A stretch of DNA of 64,000 nt from UBA1433 sp964581565. GTDB lineage: Bacteria > Bacillota > Clostridia > Eubacteriales > UBA1433. A program made the translations under genes and the position numbers. The notes below the pieces were generated by a model that worked only from the letters and a program-made list of their open reading frames with translations, was not told where the DNA came from and made no database searches. Every line of letters starts with the position of its first letter. Position 1 is the first letter of the stretch. The DNA is taken from positions 1 through 64,000 of the forward strand of contig CAZOOZ010000005.1 of the NCBI GenBank assembly GCA_964581565.1. The letters are read 5' to 3'. Positions 53,374 through 63,062 of the stretch are shown here, in pieces.

Positions 53374-54510
53374 TTGTTGGATTTACTGGATGATTATAGA
53401 AAAGAAATAGAGTTAATCGATAGGCGGCTCATTGCGTTGTTTGAACAGCGTATGGATTTTGTGCTCGAGATTGCTGAGATCAAAAAGAAACATCACTTAC
53501 AGGTGCTGCAAAAATCTCGTGAAGAACAAGTTATAGAAAATGCACTGGCGAATTTAAATAATAAAGAATATAAGCAATATGTGACTGATTTTATTATTCA
53601 AATAATGCGTATCAGCCGTGATATGCAAAAACAACAAATGCAATACGCGCATAGGTGCAAAGAGCCTTTAAACACGGAAAACATATGTAAAGCAGTCGGA
53701 TTTCAGGGTGTGTCAGGTTCATTTTCAGAAGAGGCATTGATACAATATTTTGGTGAGGATGTATGCCAAAAAGCATACAAAGAATTTGAAGACGTTTTTG
53801 TAGCCCTTAAAAATAATGAAATACGATGCGGAATTCTTCCGATAGACAATTCCACGACAGGGGCAGTTAGCATTGTCTATGATCTCTTAGAAAAATATGG
53901 GTACTATATTATCGGAGAAGTCTATATACCAGTTTGCCAGCATTTGATGGGAGTTACAGGGGCTTCACTAGATTGCATTGATGAAGTGTATTCGCATACA
54001 CAAGGATTCGAGCAAAGCACGGAATTTTTAACTAAACATAAACATCTTCGTTTGATACCTTATCATAACACTGCGGTCAGTGCAAAATATGTAAGCCAAA
54101 TTAAAGATATGACAAAAGCTGCAATTGCAAGCAGACGTGCTGCTCAAATTTATAATTTAAATATTATAGAGGAAAATATCCAAAATAAAAATAACAATGC
54201 CACAAGATTTATCATTGTAAGTAAAGATTTATTTGCGAACGAGCAAGCCAATAAAGTAAGTGTGGTTTTTTCAATGGATCATAAGGCAGGTACTCTTTAT
54301 AATTTACTCAGCTTTTTCGCTGAAAACCGGTTAAATTTAGTAAAGATCGAATCCCGGCCTAAATGTGACAATCCATGGACTTATTATTTATATGCAGATT
54401 TTGAAGGCAATATCAACAATGAAAATACAAAAAAAGCCTTGGACCAAATCCAGAAAGCATCTGCTTATTTACGTATATTGGGAAGCTATCCCGCAGCCGA
54501 TTCAAATTAA
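53374..54510 (+). CDS. pheA: Bifunctional chorismate mutase/prephenate dehydratase (P-protein)
   Basis: A 378-residue enzyme of the phenylalanine branch. Residues 1-90 are an AroQ chorismate mutase (LDDYRKEIELIDRRLIALFEQRMDFVLEIAEIKKKH in outline). From about 105 a prephenate dehydratase domain follows (VGFQGVSGSFSEEALIQYF, ILPIDNSTTGAV, and ATRFIIVSK with the TRF motif). An ACT domain ends it with the Phe-binding ESRP motif (KIESRPKCDNPW). The start is TTG (53374 or 53377), with GGAGG upstream, directly after the aroC stop. Confidence 0.94.
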   Translation: MLDLLDDYRKEIELIDRRLIALFEQRMDFVLEIAEIKKKHHLQVLQKSREEQVIENALANLNNKEYKQYVTDFIIQIMRISRDMQKQQMQYAHRCKEPLNTENICKAVGFQGVSGSFSEEALIQYFGEDVCQKAYKEFEDVFVALKNNEIRCGILPIDNSTTGAVSIVYDLLEKYGYYIIGEVYIPVCQHLMGVTGASLDCIDEVYSHTQGFEQSTEFLTKHKHLRLIPYHNTAVSAKYVSQIKDMTKAAIASRRAAQIYNLNIIEENIQNKNNNATRFIIVSKDLFANEQANKVSVVFSMDHKAGTLYNLLSFFAENRLNLVKIESRPKCDNPWTYYLYADFEGNINNENTKKALDQIQKASAYLRILGSYPAADSN

Positions 54511-54540
54511 AAAATGCATAAAATAAAGAGAAGGTGTTTT

Positions 54541-55341
54541 ATGGACCACTATGGTTTAATAGGTGAAAAACTTTCCCACAGCCTTTCACCAAAAATCCAC
54601 AGCAAAATATTTGAATTTTTAAATATGCAAGCAGTCTATAATCTGTTTGAAATACCTGTTGAAGATATACATTCATGTGTAAATACTATCAGATTTTTAA
54701 AAATAAAAGGCGCCAATATAACCATTCCATATAAACAACTGATTATAGATGACTTAGACGAGCTGTCTATTGAAGCAAAAAGAATCGGAGCAGTTAATAC
54801 GATTGCCAATCATAATGGTGTTTTAACGGGCTATAATACGGATTACTTCGGATTTAAAGTAATGCTTTCGAAAAACAGTATTGACGTTGCCGGGAGAACA
54901 GCAGTTGTTTTAGGTACAGGCGGAGCGGCTCAGGCAGTGCTGACTTGTCTTAAAGATCTGGAAGCAAATAAGATATTTGCTGTTACAAGAAATAAACAGG
55001 ATAAAAAGACGACGTTTTATGATATAGAAGTTATCGATTATAATGAATTAAAAAATATCAAAGGATACATACTCATCAATACAACTCCTGTCGGGATGTA
55101 TCCGAAAGTAGGGATTTCGCCGGTAAGTGAAAATATAATTGATAATTATAAGTGTCTTGTGGATTTAATCTATAATCCTAAAGAAACCGAATTTATAAAA
55201 CTAGGAGAAAAAGTAGGGAAAATCACTTGCGGAGGACTTCATATGCTGATTTGGCAGGCGATTAAAGCGCAGGAAATATGGCAGCATACAAAAATCAATG
55301 AAGAAATATTTTTTAAAATATTTGATGCATTAAATAAGTGA
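54541..55341 (+). CDS. aroE: Shikimate dehydrogenase
   Basis: A 266-residue NADP-dependent enzyme reducing 3-dehydroshikimate. YGLIGEKLSHSLSPKIHSKIF, KGANITIPYKQ (catalytic Lys), GAVNTIANHNGVLTGYNTDYFG, GTGGAAQAVLTCL, and VDLIYNPKETEF. AGAAGGTG precedes the ATG at 54541; the frame opens at 54514. Confidence 0.94.
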   Translation: MDHYGLIGEKLSHSLSPKIHSKIFEFLNMQAVYNLFEIPVEDIHSCVNTIRFLKIKGANITIPYKQLIIDDLDELSIEAKRIGAVNTIANHNGVLTGYNTDYFGFKVMLSKNSIDVAGRTAVVLGTGGAAQAVLTCLKDLEANKIFAVTRNKQDKKTTFYDIEVIDYNELKNIKGYILINTTPVGMYPKVGISPVSENIIDNYKCLVDLIYNPKETEFIKLGEKVGKITCGGLHMLIWQAIKAQEIWQHTKINEEIFFKIFDALNK

Positions 55342-55352
55342 GCGTATATTTT

Positions 55353-55862
55353 ATGTTAAAACATAGTATTATTCTAATTGGAATGCCGGGTAGTGGCAAA
55401 ACCACAATCGGTGCAATTGTCGGCAGAAAATTAAATTATCCTTTTTTTGATATGGATGAAATGATTATTCAAATGACGGGAAGAAGTATTGACAGCTTAT
55501 TCTTGGAAGGCGAAGAGGTATTTCGTGATGCGGAAAGCACTGCTTGCAGAAAACTTATAGATTTAAATCCTGTTGTGATTGCTTGCGGAGGTGGTGTGAT
55601 TTTGAGACAAAGCAATATAAAATTACTCAAGAAAGCCGGCAAAATCATTTTTATTGATAGACCGATAGATAAAATTACGGCAGATATAGAGCTTTCAAAA
55701 AGGCCGTTATTAAAAGGTGGAATTGAAAATTTATATAAGTTGTATGAATGCAGGTATCCACTTTATAAGAATGCGGCAGATTTTATTATCTGCAACGACA
55801 GCATAGCGCAGCATGCGGCGAATAAAATTATTGATGTAATCAACCGGGAAGGGGAAAAATAA
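55353..55862 (+). CDS. aroK: Shikimate kinase
   Basis: A kinase of about 169 residues with Walker A GMPGSGKTTIG, shikimate-binding FDMDEMI, the FRDAESTACRKL region, ACGGGVILR and the lid SKRPLL. The frame also opens with a GTG at 55338 overlapping the aroE stop; the ATG at 55353 gives the usual N terminus and is preferred, but a weak ribosome site leaves this open. Its stop overlaps the next start (TAATG). Confidence 0.92.
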   Translation: MLKHSIILIGMPGSGKTTIGAIVGRKLNYPFFDMDEMIIQMTGRSIDSLFLEGEEVFRDAESTACRKLIDLNPVVIACGGGVILRQSNIKLLKKAGKIIFIDRPIDKITADIELSKRPLLKGGIENLYKLYECRYPLYKNAADFIICNDSIAQHAANKIIDVINREGEK

Positions 55863-56302
55863 TGAAAAGTTATATAATTATTAACGGGCCAAATTTAAAT
55901 ATGCTTGGGATCAGAGAAAAAGAAATTTACGGAACCGAAAGTTACAGTGCTTTATGCGCATATCTAAAAGAACAAGCTATGCAACGGGATATCGATATTA
56001 CAATGTTGCAAAGCAACATTGAAGGAGAGATCATCAATTTTATCCAACAAGCATATTTTGAAGGATGTGATGGTATCATCATCAACCCGGGGGCCTATAC
56101 GCACTACAGTTATGCAATTGCTGATGCTTTAAAGAGTATACATATTCCCACAATAGAAGTTCATCTTTCCAATGTGCATGACAGAGAAAAATTCAGGCAA
56201 GTTTCTGTAACAGCGCCGTCATGTATCGGGCAAATCTGCGGTTTTGGTTTTTATGGGTATGTAATAGCAATGGATGCATTGCTGCAAAACAATGACAAAT
56301 AA
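55862..56302 (+). CDS. aroQ: Type II 3-dehydroquinate dehydratase
   Basis: A 146-residue type II enzyme, third step of the pathway: IINGPNLNMLGIREKEIYG, QSNIEGEIINFI, IINPGAYTHYSYAIADAL, EVHLSNVHDREKFR and the C-terminal GFYGYVIAMDALL. No type I aroD is seen in the window. Confidence 0.95.
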   Translation: MKSYIIINGPNLNMLGIREKEIYGTESYSALCAYLKEQAMQRDIDITMLQSNIEGEIINFIQQAYFEGCDGIIINPGAYTHYSYAIADALKSIHIPTIEVHLSNVHDREKFRQVSVTAPSCIGQICGFGFYGYVIAMDALLQNNDK

Positions 56303-56329
56303 TTGAAAGACAGGAGACAAAGTATAAAG

Positions 56330-57175
56330 ATGAAAATCGTATTGGTAGGGCTGGGTGTTATCGGAAGCTCTTTTGCAATGGCGTTAAAAAAAGCCGGATA
56401 CGAAGATATTTACGGTATCGATATCGATAATGCCACATTGCAAAAAGCCATGGATTTAAAGATTATCAAACAAGGATTTACAACTGGTGAACATATTTTA
56501 AGTACAGCGGATCTGATTATCTTTTCTATTTATCCAAATGAAGTAAAACCTTTCATTGAAAAATATAGATCATATTTTAAAGAAGGAGCAATTCTAACAG
56601 ATACAACAGGTATTAAGGGTGTTTTTTTAGATGAAATAATATATTTACTGGATGGATTAAAGGTTGATTTTGTATTTGGTCACCCAATGGCAGGCCGTGA
56701 AAAAAAGGGTATCGATTATGCTACCGATTCTGTGTTTATGGGAGCGAATTATTTGCTTGTCCCCACAGAAAAGAATGATCCTAACAATCTGAACTCTATT
56801 GAGATGTTAATTTATGAAATAGGGTTTGGAAAAGTGAAGCGCATGTCTGCCAAATTTCATGATGAAATCATTGCTTTTACGTCACAGCTTCCTCATGTCA
56901 TGGCGGTTGCGCTTGTGAACAGTGATGAGGAAGGCCGTGATACAGGTAGTTATATAGGCGATAGTTATCGTGAGCTCACCCGTATCGCGAACATGAATGA
57001 AGAACTCTGGAGTGAGTTATTTCTGGGTAACAAAGAAAATTTACTGCATGTGATCGATAATTTTGAAACCGAGTTGAGCAAAATTAAGAAAGCAATTTAT
57101 AAAGATGATAAAGCGACTTTGATGTCATATTTTATAGAATCAACAAAGCGTCGGGAAAGATTGATAAAAAAATAA
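56330..57175 (+). CDS. tyrA: Prephenate dehydrogenase
   Basis: A 281-residue NAD-dependent enzyme of the tyrosine branch: KIVLVGLGVIGSSFAMALKKAG, TDTTGIKGVF, FGHPMAGREKKGIDYA, and SQLPHVMAVALVN with SYRELTRIANMNEELW. No ACT domain follows, so feedback may rest on AroF and the attenuator. The frame begins at a TTG at 56303, but the ATG at 56330 gives the family start. Last gene of the operon; no clear terminator is seen after it. Confidence 0.93.
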   Translation: MKIVLVGLGVIGSSFAMALKKAGYEDIYGIDIDNATLQKAMDLKIIKQGFTTGEHILSTADLIIFSIYPNEVKPFIEKYRSYFKEGAILTDTTGIKGVFLDEIIYLLDGLKVDFVFGHPMAGREKKGIDYATDSVFMGANYLLVPTEKNDPNNLNSIEMLIYEIGFGKVKRMSAKFHDEIIAFTSQLPHVMAVALVNSDEEGRDTGSYIGDSYRELTRIANMNEELWSELFLGNKENLLHVIDNFETELSKIKKAIYKDDKATLMSYFIESTKRRERLIKK

Positions 57176-57203
57176 ATATTTAATATAGATTAGATTCATT
57201 GTA

Positions 57204-58667
57204 TTAAGATTTACGATATTTTTTTACAAGAGAATGAATAAATTCAAATAAATAGTCCCTGATATCTTTTGCTAGGAAAAAAACAATACTACTAAATAAA
57301 ATGATACAGATGGCTCCATAAATGAAAAAATTTGCAAGAGCACTAAAAAATATAAATTTTTTTATAAAGAGTAATAAAGTTGTGGTGCATACGCCGGAAA
57401 TTATCATTATGCCTGCATTTTTTAATATAGGTTGCCATAAAATAAATTTCCAGCAACTATAAGTTTGTATAAGAGCACTGATTAATGTTGATATAATAAG
57501 AGCCAATGCACCACCTATAGCGCCTAAAGCAGGGACTAATAATAAATTTAAAGTAATATTGATGCCAAGCGAAATTAATATGGATATTAGCATGGCGTGT
57601 GTGAGGCCTAAAGGACGCAAAAGAAGTGAAACGACACATTGATCCAACACAAATATAAGAGGGTAAACAGAAAAAACCTGAAGTACAGGGGCTACTTTTG
57701 CATATTTAGGACCAAAAAATAATGAAACAAAGTCATTGCCGACAAGAAGTATTCCGCAGGCGATAAGAAATGATTGGAATAATAAAAAAATAAAAATTTT
57801 TGCGTAATATTGACGCATGACATTATATGTATTGCTGCTTACAAACATTGACATACGAGGAGATGTTACGCCGAGCAAAGCAGTTGTTATAACAATCATC
57901 ATACGTGCTATTTTTAATGCTTGATCATATATCCCCGTAACAGTCTGTCCGGAAATGCCATATACAAAAAAACGACTAATTTCAACAAATATCATTGAAA
58001 GAATCATGGGTGCCATATAAGGAAGCGCTTCTTTTATAACTGATTTATCAATCCATTTGTATGAAAAAATATGAAATGTTCCGGCAAATTTTTTTAATCC
58101 GGCGAACATAGAGATATTGCCGATAAAAGCTGATAACACATATATTAGTGTATAAATGATAATGTCATCCTTATCTTTAACAAGTATAAATATTAAAGGA
58201 ATAGCAATAAATTTAACAAAAATATTACGTGTAATGGTAATCTTAAATTCTTCTTGACCGTTATAAAACCAGCTGATATCAAAGGTTGCATTTAGTATTA
58301 ACAATGCGTTAACCGCATAAATCCAACCTACTTCATTATTGCCGGCAATTCCCAAGGATAAGAAAAAACAAGGGATTAAAAATAGTATTGTTGTTAAGAC
58401 TTGAGTGCTAAAAATATGTTGAAAACGTTCCAGCATCAATTTTTTATTATTATATGCCATGGCAATTTCTCGTGTTCCATAAGTCAACACTCCAAATTGT
58501 GCTGCGATTACAATGATTGTGAATAAAGATTGTGAGGTTGAAAAGATACCCATCTGTGCGGGCAAAATAATACGTGTTACATACGGCACTGTCAGCATTG
58601 GGACAATGATATTGAGTGCATGATATACAAGATTATACAAATAATTTTTTGTCAATTTTTTTTTCAA
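57204..58667 (-). CDS. Polysaccharide flippase (Wzx/MOP family)
   Basis: A 487-residue integral membrane protein with about 12-14 hydrophobic segments. The N terminus NYLYNLVYHALNIIVPMLTVPYVTRIILPAQMGIFSTSQS is typical of O-antigen/teichoic-type flippases, and GTREIAMAYNNK follows. It should move lipid-linked repeat units across the membrane. The frame starts at TTG; a second in-frame TTG 12 nt later is possible. Last gene of the minus-strand polysaccharide cluster here. Confidence 0.9.
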   Translation of the reverse strand: MKKKLTKNYLYNLVYHALNIIVPMLTVPYVTRIILPAQMGIFSTSQSLFTIIVIAAQFGVLTYGTREIAMAYNNKKLMLERFQHIFSTQVLTTILFLIPCFFLSLGIAGNNEVGWIYAVNALLILNATFDISWFYNGQEEFKITITRNIFVKFIAIPLIFILVKDKDDIIIYTLIYVLSAFIGNISMFAGLKKFAGTFHIFSYKWIDKSVIKEALPYMAPMILSMIFVEISRFFVYGISGQTVTGIYDQALKIARMMIVITTALLGVTSPRMSMFVSSNTYNVMRQYYAKIFIFLLFQSFLIACGILLVGNDFVSLFFGPKYAKVAPVLQVFSVYPLIFVLDQCVVSLLLRPLGLTHAMLISILISLGINITLNLLLVPALGAIGGALALIISTLISALIQTYSCWKFILWQPILKNAGIMIISGVCTTTLLLFIKKFIFFSALANFFIYGAICIILFSSIVFFLAKDIRDYLFEFIHSLVKKYRKS

Positions 58668-58765
58668 AAACTAGTTTAACCTTTCAAATTCTAGTGATTG
58701 TATTTATTCTTTATATTATATTTTACAAAGAAAAATAGCGGTATATTAAAAATTAATCTCTTGAA

Positions 58766-59614
58766 TCATTTTGCGTGTTTAGGCGTATAATTAAAAATAT
58801 AATTTTTACGAAGATTACTGCCAAGCAGGCCTATATCTTCATATTTATATCCATTCTTCCAGATAATATAAGGAAGAGACAATTGATCTCTTTTGCTGGA
58901 ATTATAAAATGCTTGCCACCAATCTTCCATTAATTTTATACAGGCAGGGTTATTGTGTTTGCGAATCAATATACCTGTTTCAAAAAGACCAAATTGTGAT
59001 GGCATACCTTGTGTTTTATAATCATTCAATTGTTTATCTATTAATTTGGGGGTGGATTTTCGATATATTTTACACACTTCTCCTTCATCATATATGCAAC
59101 ATCGCTGGAAATGACGGTGCGCAGCAATGCCAAGGGGTCCTATTCGCTGTATAAGAGAAGAAGGATCAAAAACCACTTGGATATTCCCGTCTAAATATAT
59201 CGAATAGTCGTAATCTTTAAACATCAGATGTGGATGCATTTTTATAAATCGGTTTACTAACACTGAATCTTTATCATTGCTCTTATAATAATCATAAGCA
59301 TTTAAATAAGTAAAAGTAGTGATTTTATTTTCTGGTATTTTATCTGTAACAAAATAAAAATCACAGTTATCTGGCATAATAAGAGGTTTTCGAAATTCAT
59401 CGTAATTACCGATGATGCATGTATATATTGCAATTTTAGGTGGCGGCGTTTTTAATAGTGGGATAAGAGGGATCTCTTCCGATGGTTTTATAAAATTTTT
59501 TCTTTTTACTTTTCTTGCACTATTTGCATTTATGATATCTTCTTTGAATTTTTTTATAACTTTTACATGCCGTAGCGGAGCTAGTGTCTTTTTCTTAAAA
59601 CTATTATTTTCCAT
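58766..59614 (-). CDS. TOD1/MUCI70-type (DUF616) glycosyltransferase-like protein
   Basis: A 282-residue protein: IAIYTCIIGNYDEFRKPLIMPDNCDFYFVTDK in outline, then NRFIKMHPHLMF, YSIYLDGNIQV, HFQRCCIYDEGEVC, LFETGILIRKHN and WWQAFYNSSKRDQLSLPYI. The pattern fits the DUF616 family, thought to be glycosyltransferases in capsule loci. The first codon of the frame is TTG (59620), but GAGGAA spacing favours the ATG at 59614. Sugar and acceptor unknown. Confidence 0.82.
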   Translation of the reverse strand: MENNSFKKKTLAPLRHVKVIKKFKEDIINANSARKVKRKNFIKPSEEIPLIPLLKTPPPKIAIYTCIIGNYDEFRKPLIMPDNCDFYFVTDKIPENKITTFTYLNAYDYYKSNDKDSVLVNRFIKMHPHLMFKDYDYSIYLDGNIQVVFDPSSLIQRIGPLGIAAHRHFQRCCIYDEGEVCKIYRKSTPKLIDKQLNDYKTQGMPSQFGLFETGILIRKHNNPACIKLMEDWWQAFYNSSKRDQLSLPYIIWKNGYKYEDIGLLGSNLRKNYIFNYTPKHAK

Positions 59615-59628
59615 ATACAATTTCCTCG

Positions 59629-60627
59629 TTAATTAGAACTCTTAATTTTAACAATATATATCAAATCATCAAAGATTCCTTGCAAACCAACAAGTTTGAT
59701 ATAATCAAAAAGATGAAAAACTCCAATTAAATAATATTTTAACTTTTTTTCTGTAAACATGCTATGTCTTAATTCTATTATTCGTGAATATTTTCTCAGA
59801 GTATTTCTTTGAATCGGATTTAGTAATTTTATCCATTTATCATTCTCTGAATAAGCAAGGGAGCGAAGATACTCATTTTTAGCCCGAATGGCTCGTTTAT
59901 CATAATCAATGGCTAAATTTAGACGTGAAGCTAAAGAACGATCTTCAATACCGATTGTGTTATTTTCATGAATGCGATAGTCGGTTAGCTCCATATTAAA
60001 AAAATAAAGACCATTGAGTAATGCACCATAAATATTTAATTCCCAGTCATGAGGACATAATTTTGTATAATACTTTAAGAAGAACATCTTGCATTCTTTG
60101 TTAAATGCAACAGTACATCCTGGTGAGATATTTTTAAAAAGAATATAACTAAATTCAAATTTTTTCAAACTGTTTGATTTTATTCGATCGCAAATAATAT
60201 TATTATTCGAACGATTGATACGTCTATGTGACATAATGGGCATGGAAGTCGAATCGATCTTTCGAAAACTAGTATTCAATATTTTAATATGTGAATTATT
60301 TTTAAATATGCCAATCATTACTTCAATTTTATTTAGATGCCAAACATCATCTTGGTCGCATAAGAATATAATATCTCCGCTAGTGCACATAATTGCCTGA
60401 TAAAAATTTTCAATATAACCAATATTTTTGGGATTGATATAAAATGTCCAGTTATTGAATTTATTTTTTTCTATAAAATCCTGAACAATTTTTACGGTAT
60501 TATCTGTTGAACAGTCATCAAAAATAATAACTTCATCAGGCCTGATAGTTTGGTTTGCAATTGATATTAATTGTGATTGTATGTATCGTCCACCGTTATA
60601 TGTTGTCATAGCGATAGATATTTTCAA
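59629..60627 (-). CDS. Family 2 glycosyltransferase
   Basis: A GT-A fold transferase of about 332 residues: KISIAMTTYNGGRYIQSQL, EVIIFDDCSTDNT, and the metal-binding FLCDQDDVWHLNK, as in many rhamnosyltransferase-like enzymes. The frame extends to an ATG at 60645 without ribosome site. A TTG at 60627, 6 nt after AGGT, gives the standard family start and is preferred. Sugar specificity unknown. Confidence 0.88.
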   Translation of the reverse strand: MKISIAMTTYNGGRYIQSQLISIANQTIRPDEVIIFDDCSTDNTVKIVQDFIEKNKFNNWTFYINPKNIGYIENFYQAIMCTSGDIIFLCDQDDVWHLNKIEVMIGIFKNNSHIKILNTSFRKIDSTSMPIMSHRRINRSNNNIICDRIKSNSLKKFEFSYILFKNISPGCTVAFNKECKMFFLKYYTKLCPHDWELNIYGALLNGLYFFNMELTDYRIHENNTIGIEDRSLASRLNLAIDYDKRAIRAKNEYLRSLAYSENDKWIKLLNPIQRNTLRKYSRIIELRHSMFTEKKLKYYLIGVFHLFDYIKLVGLQGIFDDLIYIVKIKSSN

Positions 60628-60700
60628 TATATTACCTGCTTTCATTTAATTATAATCTGTATTTATATCTAAATTTAATATAAGTGCTTAGGTTTTAATA

Positions 60701-61465
60701 TTAAATATATTTTGAAAATATTTCCAATCTTCTTTTTTGTAAAAAAAGTATTTTTTTCCACATAGAAATTTCATGTTTTTTACAAAAATATGTTATATCT
60801 TTCTTAAAAGATTTAAATCTTTTTAAGTCAGTTTTTATACCTAATTTTTCAGTATCAGAAAAAGACTGTTTGATTATTGTAGGTAAAACACAAAGCATAG
60901 TTTTATCATTTTGAATGACATCTTTAATAAAAGAATGATCGACATAATCTAAAAAAAGATTTTCATCATACCTGTAATTCATGAAGACTTTAAGACGTAC
61001 TGCTAATCCAGAATTGATGGCTGAAATTTTATTTTTTGGAATATCCATTATTTTTTTAATTCTTTTACCTTGAATCCCATCTAAAATACAAGGAGATATA
61101 ATCCCTTTAACATCTTCTACGATTGGCGCAAAAATATTTATATATTCATATTGTTTTGTAAATTCTCTCAAAGTATCAAAATAATCACTTGAAACTATTG
61201 TATCATCGTCAAAAAAACAGAGGATGTCATTATTTTTTTCTAATTTATCCAGTATACAGTTGTATGCTTTGCTTAATCCTTTATTGCCGCGCATATTTAT
61301 ATAATGATAAGCAGTATTCTGATTTGTTTTGGCATTATTGTAATCAGCCGTACTGTTATCAGCAATATATATATTTATATTTGTAATTTTACTTAATGAT
61401 TTTAATGTTAAACTGTCTTGAATATGTTTATTATATAAAACAACTAAAACGATAATATTGTCCAT
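60701..61465 (-). CDS. Family 2 glycosyltransferase
   Basis: A 254-residue GT2 enzyme: NIIVLVVLYNKHIQDSLTL, IYIADNSTADYN, NMRGNKGLSKAYN and the DXD-like CFFDDDTIVS. The LFLDYVDHSF block is common in rhamnosyltransferases. The frame opens at 61507; AAAAGGA lies before the ATG at 61465. Confidence 0.86.
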   Translation of the reverse strand: MDNIIVLVVLYNKHIQDSLTLKSLSKITNINIYIADNSTADYNNAKTNQNTAYHYINMRGNKGLSKAYNCILDKLEKNNDILCFFDDDTIVSSDYFDTLREFTKQYEYINIFAPIVEDVKGIISPCILDGIQGKRIKKIMDIPKNKISAINSGLAVRLKVFMNYRYDENLFLDYVDHSFIKDVIQNDKTMLCVLPTIIKQSFSDTEKLGIKTDLKRFKSFKKDITYFCKKHEISMWKKILFLQKRRLEIFSKYI

Positions 61466-61581
61466 TATTTTTCCTTTTAAAGATAGTTTATGCAATTTTA
61501 ATACCAAAATTAGTTTTTGCCTTAAATGGAGAGGGGGTATATATACCTTTAATATAAATTATCTATTTAGGCTAAGCGCTG

Positions 61582-63060
61582 TTATTTCATAATCGTTTTG
61601 TATTTATTCAATATATAAAAATATCCTATTATAATGCTATAAAAACTTATACCGATTGCCGCATTCATATAGGGATTAAAAAAAGTAACGATAAGAAATG
61701 TCATTAATGAGCACAGGAGTAAAATGCCTAGAAGTACCTGTTCCTGTTGTTTGTTTTTCAATAAAAAAATGATAAAATATATCATGTATAATATTGGAAA
61801 ATAATACAGAAAAAGCCCCATAAATCCTGTTTTATTAAGCATATCATAATAAAAATATTCAACAAGTCCATCCTCTCTGTATTCAATAGCGGCTCCAAGG
61901 CCGTTGCCAAATATAGGATGTTGCTTAATCATTTCTTTTAATTGCGCAATAGTTGTATTTCTTATAATTTCGTCCGAATCCCTTGTACGATCAATATAAT
62001 TCTGCTGACGCAAATCTTCGTTGGTAATAGCTGGAGTTGATGAATCAGTAGTATCTTCTTGCGTTGGTTGAGAAGTATCGATGTCATTACTTGGTGTATT
62101 TTCAATAGAGTCATTTATAGAATTATCTTGCGCATTAGTAACTATATTTAAAGAAAAAGTTCGCGCAACGGCAAACTGAAAATAGTTTGCGCCTGTAAGA
62201 AAATACTGGGAAATGAGTAGTACAGCAAAAAGTACAGTTATAGCTAAAATGTGGCAGAGTATTTTTCTTCTTAAATGTTTGGTTAAGATAAGCGTAAAGA
62301 TAATTGTAAGAATAAAAGAGAAGCAAGCAGCGGCATATAACGAACGTGTAAAAGATAAAAGCAATGCATTTAAGCACAGTGAGGAACATATAATATATGC
62401 CCAGTTTAGTTTCGTATCCGTTAATTGAAGATAAAGCATGATAATAATCCCAATTGCCATATATGGTCCGCTTCGGGAAAAAATTCGGGTCATGTTGTTT
62501 GTAATGCTATCTATAAAACCAAATTGAAGATATAACATAGGCTCATAAAAAAAGGCTAAAGCATTAGGCCTAAATGCCAGTAAAAGATTTAAGGCAAGGA
62601 TAAGGAGAGACTGTAATGTTGCTGCGCATATAATACATTTCATAAGAAAAACCATTCGTGTATGACTATTGACAACTGCTAATGCAACAGGAATAAGAAA
62701 TAACCAGCTAAATCCTTTAAGATCTCTCAATAAAGCCACTGTGTCCGCCTGATTACGTATGCCAATGTATGCACATATACATAAGTATATAATGAATAGG
62801 AGCAAACTGATAATCATAGCATTATTTATCCACTCACGTAAGTTAGAAAGTATGGTAGGAAGTGCGCAAAACAGCGCTATAAATCCTAATATCATTCTTA
62901 AACTCAGTGGGCCAATCATAAAATAATGGCCGCCTCCGCTTATGGCACAATCCATAACAAGTAAAGAAAAGGCAAAAAAAGCGAATATATTAAGAGCTTT
63001 AGAATACTTTTTTTCATATAAGGAACTTAATAATTCATCATGTATAGCTTTATTGATCAT
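61582..63060 (-). CDS. O-antigen polymerase/ligase-like membrane protein (Wzy/WaaL)
   Basis: A 492-residue membrane protein with about ten or more hydrophobic segments and a large polar loop (about 300-370) rich in Asn, Asp, Ser and Thr. The PIFGNGLGAAIEYRE segment after the loop resembles the G(N)G motif of O-antigen ligases (Wzy_C). It would polymerise or attach glycan repeats. The ATG at 63060 lies 3 nt past the stop of the upstream glycosyltransferase; a TTG at 63072 would overlap it. Confidence 0.85.
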   Translation of the reverse strand: MINKAIHDELLSSLYEKKYSKALNIFAFFAFSLLVMDCAISGGGHYFMIGPLSLRMILGFIALFCALPTILSNLREWINNAMIISLLLFIIYLCICAYIGIRNQADTVALLRDLKGFSWLFLIPVALAVVNSHTRMVFLMKCIICAATLQSLLILALNLLLAFRPNALAFFYEPMLYLQFGFIDSITNNMTRIFSRSGPYMAIGIIIMLYLQLTDTKLNWAYIICSSLCLNALLLSFTRSLYAAACFSFILTIIFTLILTKHLRRKILCHILAITVLFAVLLISQYFLTGANYFQFAVARTFSLNIVTNAQDNSINDSIENTPSNDIDTSQPTQEDTTDSSTPAITNEDLRQQNYIDRTRDSDEIIRNTTIAQLKEMIKQHPIFGNGLGAAIEYREDGLVEYFYYDMLNKTGFMGLFLYYFPILYMIYFIIFLLKNKQQEQVLLGILLLCSLMTFLIVTFFNPYMNAAIGISFYSIIIGYFYILNKYKTIMK

Positions 63061-63062
63061 TG

